Origin: Bacteroides sp.
GTDB taxonomy: Bacteria; Bacteroidota; Bacteroidia; Bacteroidales; Bacteroidaceae
Reading direction: 5' to 3'
Assembly (NCBI RefSeq): GCF_030151085.1
Contig: NZ_JASLER010000053.1
Coordinates: forward strand, 1 to 64,000
DNA: 64,000 bases
Positions 32,087-41,300 of the stretch are shown one piece after another. Numbering within the stretch: the first letter of the stretch is position 1; each line of letters starts with the position of its first letter. The translations under genes and the position numbers were made by a program. Below the pieces are notes generated by a model. That model had not been told where the DNA came from and ran no database searches. It worked only from the letters and a program-made list of their open reading frames with translations.

Positions 32087-32785
32087 ATGGCACAATTATC
32101 ATGGGGTAAGCCCTCAATTGAATTTGGTAAGTGTGGAGCTAATGGTTCTGCACCTACAACGTGGACTAAGTTAGCTTATGACCCAGTAGAAAACTCCACA
32201 AAGTTGACACCTACAAAAGGCGAAAAGAAAGAAGCAAAAGTGGAAGGTGGTGAGAACGAAGCCGTGAAATATGCTAAGAATACCTATGTATTCGAGTTTG
32301 AAGTACGTGCGGCTCTTGGACGTACTAAACCTATCGAAGACGTTGATGGTGTTGTAGAAGGAGAATATGCTTTCCGCTTGACTCCTGAGAACCCAGAATG
32401 CGAAGGCTTCCTGATAGAGCGTTCAACAGTTTCAGTTGAAGATACATTCGACACCGCTGAAGGTAAGAAATGGAAATACACCGCTGATGTCCTGAAACCT
32501 AAAACAGGCAATCAGGTGAAGCCTTATACTGCACAACAACTACCAGTAACTCCAAGTTCTTTGGTATTTGAGAAAGAAGCTGATACTACTGGAAAGGCTA
32601 TCACTGTAACTGCTACCAGTACTGTTTCTGCTGTATCAAGTGAATCGTGGGCGACTGTTACCGTTGCTTCAAAGACTGTAACAGTTAAAACAGCTGCTAA
32701 TACTGGCGCTCTTAGAACTGCGAATATCAGTATCACTGCTGACGGAAAGACCTCCGTTGTCACTGTATATCAAGCAGGTGTATAA
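32087..32785 (+). CDS. Major tail tube protein with BACON-like domain
   Basis: 232 residues. About 1-145 form the tail-tube domain (FGKCGANGSAPTTWTKLAYDPVENSTKL, EFEVRAALG). Residues about 148-232 (VTPSSLVFEKEADTTGKAITVTATSTVSAVSSESWATVT to ISITADGKTSVVTVYQAG) have the strand order and final VYQAG of BACON/Ig-like domains, known from Bacteroides glycan-binding proteins and crAss-like phage tails. The domain probably decorates the tail surface and may bind glycans or mucin. Confidence 0.75.
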   Translation: MAQLSWGKPSIEFGKCGANGSAPTTWTKLAYDPVENSTKLTPTKGEKKEAKVEGGENEAVKYAKNTYVFEFEVRAALGRTKPIEDVDGVVEGEYAFRLTPENPECEGFLIERSTVSVEDTFDTAEGKKWKYTADVLKPKTGNQVKPYTAQQLPVTPSSLVFEKEADTTGKAITVTATSTVSAVSSESWATVTVASKTVTVKTAANTGALRTANISITADGKTSVVTVYQAGV

Positions 32786-32819
32786 AGTGATGCGGGATAA
32801 TATATTGCATCCCGCATCT

Positions 32820-32890
32820 GTGGTTTTCGTATAACGGTAGTACATAAGTCACTCTGACTTGAAGTCTTGGTTCGAATCCAGGAAACCGCT
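32820..32890 (+). tRNA. tRNA-like gene, near-complete cloverleaf
   Basis: 71 nt: acceptor GTGGTTT/AAACCGC, TC, D stem GTAT/GTAC with GG in the loop, anticodon stem TAAGT/ACTTG, T stem CTTGG/CCAGG with loop TTCGAAT, T as position 73. The 7-base anticodon loop CACTCTG would give CTC (Glu), but position 33 is A instead of U and the stem could close to a 5-base loop, so decoding is doubtful. It ends 18 bases before the next ATG. Confidence 0.5.
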
Positions 32891-32908
32891 CTAATTAAAT
32901 TCAACATC

Positions 32909-33613
32909 ATGGAAGATAAAGAATTGCTTGAAATGAACATCGCTGATACCATCATTGAAAGGCAGATAGGCTTTAATGTTGGTAAACAGCGTTTTTGTAT
33001 CTATCCTCCCACACTTGGGAAGACATATCTTCTTGCAAGATTACTCAAGGGCTTAGAGGCTAACGAAAAGATAATTTATACTAATCCATACTTGGAGGCT
33101 ATGCGCCTGTGTACAGAGAAGAAAGATGTAGTATGCCGTGTATTAGCTTACAACACATTCAACCGGAAGGAAGATATACTTGACAACAGAAAGGTTGATA
33201 AGCGTACCGAAGCATTTTCCAAACTCGATGTCGAAGAACTTGCTACACTGTTTACACTTGTTCTCTCTGATGACAACACAGAATCCTATATCAGCTACTT
33301 CGGAATAGACAAAGAACGTGTAGAGCGTGCTAGAATAGCTAAAATTAAGAACGATAGTAGTAGTGTCACGTTCGGAGGAAATAGTACTTACGGAACATTG
33401 ATAGACTTCGCATGCCAGCGTTATGGTTGGTCAATGGATTATGTCGTGTGGGGGATCAGTTATGCTAATTTGAAAATGCTCATGGCTGATGCTATTACTA
33501 CCATCTATCTGAGTGAGGAAGAACGAAAGCAACTCGGGATGAGTGTAGGAGAGGTGATAAATGGGGATGACCCGAAGAACAAGAATCTTATTAGACAAAT
33601 GTTGAATGAGTAA
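32909..33613 (+). CDS. Tail assembly chaperone-like protein
   Basis: 234 residues from the ATG at 32909. In-frame codons upstream lie in the tRNA-like element and are ignored. Helical, RFCIYPPTLGKTYLLARLLKGLEANEKIIYTNPYLEAMRLC, LDVEELATLFTLVL, and WSMDYVVWGISYANLKMLMADAITTIYLSEEE. Position between tail tube and tape measure is that of the tail assembly chaperone; no frameshift product is evident. Confidence 0.6.
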   Translation: MEDKELLEMNIADTIIERQIGFNVGKQRFCIYPPTLGKTYLLARLLKGLEANEKIIYTNPYLEAMRLCTEKKDVVCRVLAYNTFNRKEDILDNRKVDKRTEAFSKLDVEELATLFTLVLSDDNTESYISYFGIDKERVERARIAKIKNDSSSVTFGGNSTYGTLIDFACQRYGWSMDYVVWGISYANLKMLMADAITTIYLSEEERKQLGMSVGEVINGDDPKNKNLIRQMLNE

Positions 33614-33627
33614 AAATACATAGTACT

Positions 33628-36600
33628 ATGGCAGGATTGCATTTTGACATAACAGGTGATAATAGTAACTTTCTTCGTAAACTAGAAGAAGCAAGGCAGG
33701 GTGTTTCTCAGACTTCTAAGAAAATCGAATCGGAAGCAGGCTCAATAGAAGCGTACTTCAATAGGTTAGCAAAAGGAGCCGCTGCTTTAGGGATTGGTTT
33801 CTCTGCTACTCAGTTAATCAATGATATTGTAAAAGTCCGCGGTGAGTTCCAACAGCTTGAGATTGCTTTTGAAACTATGCTGAAAAGCAAAGATAAAGCA
33901 TCTGCTTTGATGGCTCAACTCACAGAAACCGCCGCTAAAACTCCTTTTGATCTACAAAGCGTATCACAAGGCGCAAAACAGCTGCTTGCTTATGGAACTG
34001 CATCCGAAGAGGTGAATGATACTCTCATTCGTCTGGGAAATATTGCATCTGGTTTGTCTATTCCTCTTGGTGATTTAGTTTATTTGTACGGCACCACTCA
34101 AACTCAGGGCAGGTTATTCACGCAAGATGTACGTCAATTCATGGGACGTGGTATTCCTCTTGTGAAAGAATTGGCTGCTGAACTTGGTAAGACTGAACAA
34201 CAAATCAACGAGATGGTTACTGCTGGGAAGATTGGGTTTCCAGCAGTAGAAAAAGTTATCCGTAATATGACGGATTCAAATGGGCAGTTTTATAATCTGA
34301 TGGAGAAACAATCGGCATCGCTCACCGGGCAGATAAGTAATCTTGGCGATGCGTGGGATATGATGCTCAATAAGATTGGAACGGAAACACAAGGTATTGC
34401 TTCTGCTGGTATTTCCGCTGCTACATCACTGGTAGAGAATTATGAAACTGTTGGTAAGATTCTTGCGGGTTTGGTTGGGGTATATGGGACTTATCGAACT
34501 GCAATTATACTTCTCGATGCATGGAAAGCCAGAGATATAGCTCTTGATTATGCAAAACTTGTAATCACCGAGAAGCTAAAGATAGCTCAAGCAGCATTAA
34601 ATGTAGTGACTAAAGCAAATCCTTATGTCTTGTTAGCTACTGCTATTGTCGGAGTTGTTGCAGCAATGTGGGCTTTTCGGGATTCCGCAACATCCGCAGA
34701 GAAAGCTCAACGTAAATTTAACGATGAGCAAGAAAGGTTTGCATCAAAAGAGGAAGAACGCAAACAGAAGATTGAAGAACTTATTCGAGTTATCCAAGAT
34801 GAAACAGAAACAGAATACTCTAAGATAAAGGCATACGAAGAGTTGCAGCGTTATTCTCCCGCACTGGTTGCTGCATATACTCGTGAACAACTTGCCACGC
34901 TTGAACTTGCTAAATCGCAAAAAGTGCTCAATGAGGAAAGAGATAATATGAACTATGAGAATATCATTGCTAATGTCGGTCGTATCACTTACCAAATCAA
35001 TGAACTCAATAGAAAAATGAGTATGGGTAATAACCAAGGCTTTTTCACGCAGAAAAAACTTAGTGGTGACAAAGAAGATCTTGAGTTGGAGTTGAAAAAA
35101 TATAGAGAACAGCTTAATGAATATAATCGACTAAAAAAAGAAGCAGAAGAAAACGCAAAGCCCGTTGAAGTTAAATTAATGGAAGCGAAGAATAACCGTG
35201 AACAAATTTTGCAAGAGTTTCTTTCTGCCAAGATTACACTGGAAGAAGAGCAACGTAAAATCCAAGAATCAGGTTTCGGTGTTATTCCTATTGACGTACA
35301 GATACGATTTGATAATGCTAAAGCGCAACTTGCCAATATTGATACAACTGTCGCTTCACTAATTCAAAGCAAGTCAACTCAAACTTACAAAGAAGCCTAT
35401 GATACTGCTAAAAAAGAATGGAAGGCAGCACAAAAAGCACTTGAAGAATCAAAGAAAAAGTCGAAAGAAGACTACGACAAGGCTAAAAAGGATTTAGGTG
35501 AAAAGGAAAAAGCTTACAATGATTTAGGTGGCGTCACCAACACTTCCAAGCAAGACTCCGCCTCCGAGAAACTGCGCAAAGAGCGAGAGAAGCTCACCCA
35601 AGAAATAGAAAAATCCGTCCAAGAGCGAAAAAAAGCCCTTATCCAATCTGAAATGGATATCCAACAGCAGCAAATAAACCTGATGGACGAAGGTTCAGAG
35701 AAAGAACTTGCCCAAATCCGACTCAACTATGATAAGCGTTATCAAGAGATAGTTAAAGAAGAACGGGACTTGCTCCAAAAGCTACAGGATGAAGAGCGCA
35801 AACAGTGGGAAAAGGATAATCCGGATTACGAAAAGAAGGGGTTAAAGTTTACTCCCAAAACCACCTCATTGTCTCCAGAACAGAAAGAAACGTTTGATAA
35901 AGAATACTCTTTAGCTTATCAGAAGCAGGAAAAAGACACCGAATCGTTACTTAAAAACCTATTGGCAAAGTATCGTGACTTCGATGCCCAAAGAACAGCC
36001 ATCGAAAAGGAAGGCAACGATGATATAGCCGAACTCCAAACTAAGCGGACAAATGAGAATTCCATAGAGATAGACCGTGCCATTAAAGTAGTTCAAAAGA
36101 AGATAAAAGAAGGTATTCAGCAGGTAAATGATACTCAAGCCACAGAGGAAACGAAAGACAACCCTTTCTTGAAGAACCTCTTTGGTGATACTTCTCAAAT
36201 GGCCTTTAACGACTTACAGAAGCTCATCGAACAGGCTAAATTATTACGTGAATACCTATCCGGCAATGGAGATGCGAAAGGTATTACGTTTATTTCCCCC
36301 GAACAATTAGCACTTATTGAGAAAAGTCCCGAAGAACTGGATAAACTAAATAAAGGACTTGATAATCTACTCAAGGGAGATGGTAAAACCAATGAATGGG
36401 ATGAAATATTTGACTGTTTCACCAAAGGAATAGCCAAGTTGAAATCTGCCAAAGGATTCAAAGAAGTTTCCGAAGGTATGCAAGATATTGGTAAATCAGC
36501 TTCGGTAGCCGCCGATATGGTAGGAGGTGTAGCTGGCAGTCTTTCCTCCATGTTTGAGGAAATGGGCAATGCCGGAGCTGCTGACGCAATGAGTGGTGTT

Positions 36601-37953
36601 CAAGATGCAATGAACGCAATCTCTAACATCGGGCAAGGTTTCGCAAAAGGTGGTATTGTTGGTGGTATCGCAGCCGCAGTCGGTGAAGCGGCCAACTTCA
36701 TTGGGAAAGCATTTGCAGCCAACGCTCGCCATAAGGCTGCTCTTAGGGAGATAATGAATGAAACCATTGCTCAACAAAGAGAGTACAATCTTCTTCTGAT
36801 GCAACAGAATCTGGAGTATGAGAAAGCCGCTACTATTTTCGGTACTGATACCTATGGTAAAGCTGCCAATGCTGTAACGGTCATGAAAGAAGCTGTAGCT
36901 GACTTGAATGATGAGTTGAGAGGTAGTGGAAAGTATGAAGGTGGATATGCTTTCTCTATTAAAAATGGACTGGTAGATACTTTATCACAGGCTCAGCGTG
37001 CTATGATGAACGCTTATGCTGGGCTTGCTGATATCGAAATCAAGACTGGGCACAAGAAGACCGGTTTGTTCGGTTGGGGTAAAGGGAAAGATATTTACTC
37101 CTCAATACTTGATGTGTATCCGCAGCTGGTAGATGCTAACGGAAAGTTTGATAAGAGTTTAGCTGAAACAATTATCAATACCCGTACAATGTCCGATGAT
37201 AGTAAAAATGCCCTGCAAAACATGATTGACCTTGCTAATCAAGCAGAAGCGGCTTATGATGAATTAAATAGCTACATGACAAATATCTTCGGTAGCCTTG
37301 GTGAATCAATGACCGACGCCCTTGTAAATGCCTTTGTGAGTGGGACAGATGCGGCACAAACGTTTATAGATTCGGTTTCTGATATGCTTGAAACGCTTGC
37401 TAAGCAGATGGTGTATTCTGTTACCCTCGCCCCATTGATGGAAAAGGCTCAAAAGGAGATGATGGATATTATGCAGAGTACTGGACTATCTGATGAAGAT
37501 AAGTTCAAAAAATGGACTGGGATTCTCAATAATCTTGTAGGTGATGCCGTTGACCAGCAAGAATTAGCTAATCGCTTGTTAGAAGAATATCAGAAGTCGG
37601 CAGCAGATAAGGGATTCGATATACTCAAACCTGATTCATCTTCTCAAGAAGAAGCAACAAAAAAAGGCTTTCAAACTATGTCCCAAGATACTGGCGAAGA
37701 ACTCAACGGACGCTTCACTGCCTTGCAGATATCCAATGAGGAAATTAAGAATTCAATGCTATCCATGCTCGTATATGTAAACATCATATCTGTATCGGTG
37801 AGCAATAACAGTATTACTCTTACTGAGATTAAAAACTTGATGATATCCTCCAATAGCTATCTTGAAGATATATCTGGCTATACAAAGAAGATGTTAGAGA
37901 CTTTCGGAAACAAACTTGATAGCATTAATAAAAATATAGAGAAAGCATTATGA
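33628..37953 (+). CDS. Tape measure protein
   Basis: 1441 residues. The start (HFDITGDNSNFLRKLEEARQGVSQTSKKIESEAGSIEAYF) and the section QLTETAAKTPFDLQSVSQGAKQLLAYG to GRLFTQDVRQFMGRGIPLVKELA are the tape-measure domain. Hydrophobic segments at about 278-300 and 333-352 precede a long coiled-coil part (about 360-900); a second glycine/alanine-rich hydrophobic area lies at about 960-1030. It sets tail length; each residue spans about 0.15 nm, so a tail near 200 nm is expected. Overlaps the next gene by 4 bases. Confidence 0.93.
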   Translation: MAGLHFDITGDNSNFLRKLEEARQGVSQTSKKIESEAGSIEAYFNRLAKGAAALGIGFSATQLINDIVKVRGEFQQLEIAFETMLKSKDKASALMAQLTETAAKTPFDLQSVSQGAKQLLAYGTASEEVNDTLIRLGNIASGLSIPLGDLVYLYGTTQTQGRLFTQDVRQFMGRGIPLVKELAAELGKTEQQINEMVTAGKIGFPAVEKVIRNMTDSNGQFYNLMEKQSASLTGQISNLGDAWDMMLNKIGTETQGIASAGISAATSLVENYETVGKILAGLVGVYGTYRTAIILLDAWKARDIALDYAKLVITEKLKIAQAALNVVTKANPYVLLATAIVGVVAAMWAFRDSATSAEKAQRKFNDEQERFASKEEERKQKIEELIRVIQDETETEYSKIKAYEELQRYSPALVAAYTREQLATLELAKSQKVLNEERDNMNYENIIANVGRITYQINELNRKMSMGNNQGFFTQKKLSGDKEDLELELKKYREQLNEYNRLKKEAEENAKPVEVKLMEAKNNREQILQEFLSAKITLEEEQRKIQESGFGVIPIDVQIRFDNAKAQLANIDTTVASLIQSKSTQTYKEAYDTAKKEWKAAQKALEESKKKSKEDYDKAKKDLGEKEKAYNDLGGVTNTSKQDSASEKLRKEREKLTQEIEKSVQERKKALIQSEMDIQQQQINLMDEGSEKELAQIRLNYDKRYQEIVKEERDLLQKLQDEERKQWEKDNPDYEKKGLKFTPKTTSLSPEQKETFDKEYSLAYQKQEKDTESLLKNLLAKYRDFDAQRTAIEKEGNDDIAELQTKRTNENSIEIDRAIKVVQKKIKEGIQQVNDTQATEETKDNPFLKNLFGDTSQMAFNDLQKLIEQAKLLREYLSGNGDAKGITFISPEQLALIEKSPEELDKLNKGLDNLLKGDGKTNEWDEIFDCFTKGIAKLKSAKGFKEVSEGMQDIGKSASVAADMVGGVAGSLSSMFEEMGNAGAADAMSGVQDAMNAISNIGQGFAKGGIVGGIAAAVGEAANFIGKAFAANARHKAALREIMNETIAQQREYNLLLMQQNLEYEKAATIFGTDTYGKAANAVTVMKEAVADLNDELRGSGKYEGGYAFSIKNGLVDTLSQAQRAMMNAYAGLADIEIKTGHKKTGLFGWGKGKDIYSSILDVYPQLVDANGKFDKSLAETIINTRTMSDDSKNALQNMIDLANQAEAAYDELNSYMTNIFGSLGESMTDALVNAFVSGTDAAQTFIDSVSDMLETLAKQMVYSVTLAPLMEKAQKEMMDIMQSTGLSDEDKFKKWTGILNNLVGDAVDQQELANRLLEEYQKSAADKGFDILKPDSSSQEEATKKGFQTMSQDTGEELNGRFTALQISNEEIKNSMLSMLVYVNIISVSVSNNSITLTEIKNLMISSNSYLEDISGYTKKMLETFGNKLDSINKNIEKAL

Positions 37954-38366
37954 CAGGAGAATTATTCATAAATGGTAAAGATGCCTACACTACTTGGGGA
38001 ATCAGCTTGGATGATACCGCATTGTCCGCCTTGATGACACCTGTTCCTAATAAAGAACTAATCGAGAATAAATCAAGGTTAGAGCATGGAAAGAGAATTG
38101 TGCCTTCCAATCCAAAGCTTGATGAACGGGCTTTGACTTTGCAGATAAATCTCATAGCATCTGATAAAGATATATTCTTTGCAAGATATAATAGCTTCTG
38201 TGAGGAATTAGCTACTGGTATACTTGATATTAAAACCAAGTATCAACCGGGCGTGGTATATCACACAATTTATTTGTCATGCCAACAATTTAGTCAATTC
38301 ATGCAGGGGATAGGAAAGTTTGTACTCAAATTGAACGAACCTAATCCTATTAATAGAAACTTATGA
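37950..38366 (+). CDS. Distal tail protein-like
   Basis: 138 residues. TGELFINGKDAYTTWGISLDDTALSALMTPVPNKELIENKSRLEHGKRIV resembles the N-terminal half of distal tail (Dit) proteins; the gene is placed between the tape measure and the tail hub. It probably forms the ring at the tail tip. Overlaps the neighbours by 4 bases on each side. Confidence 0.7.
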   Translation: MTGELFINGKDAYTTWGISLDDTALSALMTPVPNKELIENKSRLEHGKRIVPSNPKLDERALTLQINLIASDKDIFFARYNSFCEELATGILDIKTKYQPGVVYHTIYLSCQQFSQFMQGIGKFVLKLNEPNPINRNL

Positions 38367-41300
38367 TAGACATCAAAGACATATCCGGCAAAGTACGTTT
38401 CTCCACTCCGATAAATGAAGGAAGTAAACGTAAATTCACCCTCCAAAAAGAGGACTACATTACTTTGAAGTTCTCTCTTGATACCCCTATATACTTTAAG
38501 TTAGGTGACTATGTAGAGGATTCCCGTTTCGGGCGATTTGAACTTGTGGATTTACAGAAGCCTACATTCAATAACTCGACAGGTGGATATGACTATGAAC
38601 TTCGCCTGGATGCCTATTACTGGAAATGGAAAAACAAGATATTCAAATTAACACCGGAAGTTGGAGGGCAAGAAGCGTCTTGGAACCTCACTGCTTCACT
38701 GGATGTACAGATGGGTGTATTTCTCCGCAATCTTAAAGCTCTTGGTTACAAATATGGAGAAAGAAATTTTGAGTTTGACATAGACAGTACAGTAGAGAAT
38801 TCAGCCAAGTTAATGACCTATGACAGCGTTAACATGCTGGATGCTCTCACCAATCTTGCGCAAGCTTGGGAGTGCGAATGGTGGGTAACGGACCATACAA
38901 TTCATTTCGGACGTTGTGAGTTCGGTGCGGCCGTAGATTTTAAGCTAGGTGACAACGTAGAGACAATGGATAGAAGTGATAGCCAAACGGCTTATGCTAC
39001 CCGTGTCTACGCTTTCGGCTCTACAAGAAACATCCCTACCAATTATCGCCCTGTTGACGAAAGTGTAGTTGTGAACGGTGTAGTACAAAGAAGATTGATG
39101 CTCCCTGTTGGTACTCCGTACATTGATGCTTATCCTGACATGAGCACCGAAGAAGCTATCGAGGATATAGTAGTATTCGAAGATGTATATCCCAAGCGCA
39201 TTGGCACGGTTTCTGATATTACCACCCATGAGTACACGGATAAAATAGAGGAAGAAGGCAAACCGGATGTAATCAAGAAGTGGAACGCTTACCGATTCAA
39301 AGATAGTGGTATTACTTTCTCAGAAGATTATGTTCTTCCTGGTCAAGAACTGAAAATTGTCTTTCAATCCGGATCACTCAACGGTATGGAGTTTGCTGTT
39401 ACCTTCAACCCATGCGACAAAGAAGGTGGTGAGAAAGCCCAACCCGAAAAGAACGAGGACGGCTCTTGGAATCCACTCGCTCAGGTATGGGAGATTGTAC
39501 GTAATGAAGACTACGGGCGTCCGTTACCTGATGAAGTACTTCGTCCACAAGGTGAACACATGGAAGGAAATGTATTGGTACCTGCTGATACCTATATTCT
39601 TTCAGGATTCGATACCAAGTTTGTTTCTGACGCCATGATCCCGGCAGCAGAACAAGAACTAAAGGAAAAGGCTCAGAAGTATGTAGAGAAGTCAAAGATA
39701 GACCCTTCTACTTACAGTTGTAAGATGATGTCTGATCGTATGATTAACGAGGACGGCACTCCCAAACTCTTTGAAGCAGGAGACAAGGTAAACCTTATCA
39801 ATGAAGCCTTCTTCGAGACTGGTAGCCGCCAATCCCGTATCATCGGATTTGAGTATAACCTTGATTATCCTTGGGATTCTCCTGTATATACTATTGGTGA
39901 GACGGCTTCTTATTCCCGTATAGGTGATATTGAAGATAAGCTGGAATCACTCACCTACAAAGGTCAGACCTATGTAGGCAGTGGGGGAGGCGGAGTGTAT
40001 CTGATTACATCGAATGACAGCACACCTGCAACGGACAGGAATGCTTATTCTGCTAAAAGGGCATTGAGGCAATTTTTAAATAAGACTGCCGACGACCGTA
40101 CCGATCACTCCTTAGAAATAGGTGGTGAGTTGACGGTAGAGGGGTTGATAAAGACACTGAGCGGCATACTTCTTGGCAAGAATGGCAGAGGCATTACCGT
40201 AAATGACGTAGGCATTGTTACCGCTATTTTTGACGAATTGAAGAATGTATCAAGTATCACTTCTCCCGATTTCTCTTCAGGTCCATTCGGTTCCGGCTAT
40301 CTCCTAAAAGTGAATCCCAAAACGGGAAAATCCTATTTTGAGGTTGACGAAGCCTATTTCCGTCTGAAAGCTGTTTTTGAGATGCTCGAAATCAAGCATC
40401 TTTCGCATGTAGGTGGTCGTGTTGTCCTTTCTCCTGCTGGAATGGAGTGCATTAAAGTAGAAGAAGTTGCGGCTAACAATGAACCGCTATATGACAGTAC
40501 AGGCGATCAATTGCTTGATTCCAACAATGAGGAGTTGCTTGCACCTGTATTTGACGGTTCAACCGCTTATCGTTGTTATTTCAAGCAGACCGACGGCGAA
40601 AAAGAAATTGTTAATGAATTTGCTGTAGGTGATTTGGCGCAATGCCGTGAGTTCAATGTCAAGTCGGGGGTATCTACCGGTGTGAGCAACCAATACTATT
40701 GGAGAAGAGTTACCGGAACCGGCTCCGATTATATCGACCTTTCCAAGACAGTCTGCGATACCGGCAGTATGATACCTTTGGCTGGTGATACGATTGTCAC
40801 AGTCGGCAATGACACCGATAAGGACAGGCAGCACGTTGTATTCCTTTCATCATATGATGAGGATGCACCCAGTATTAAACTTTATTCCGGCATAAACAAC
40901 TTCTCCATGAAAGGTCGAGAGGTGACCGTCATATCTCCTAATGCCGACAAGAACCTGTTTACCGGACAGATGGTTATCAAGCCCGGCTCTACAGGATTTG
41001 AGAATCTTACGGATGCTCCCGATATAGGTGCCATACAAGAAGACATTAAAGACGCTCAATCCGCTGCATCCGATGCCAAGATATCAGCCGATAAAGTACA
41101 GGGTAGCGTTACCGATCTGAATAAATACGTGGACGGTGCTTTTGCGGATGGCATTATTTCCGAATCCGAAGCCAAGGCAATAGAAAAGTACATTAACATC
41201 GTCAACAGCGAAAAGTCCACCGCTGATTCAAGCTATCTTCAGTTGTATTCGAACCCTTATCTTGAAGGTTTTGCAAAAGTGTCCTTGATGAATGCCAAAT

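Noticed and set aside
33628..37953. Shadow ORFs of 60-120 residues on the minus strand of tail and capsid genes
   Set aside because: They overlap long genes in other frames, have no promoters or start context and show no domain.
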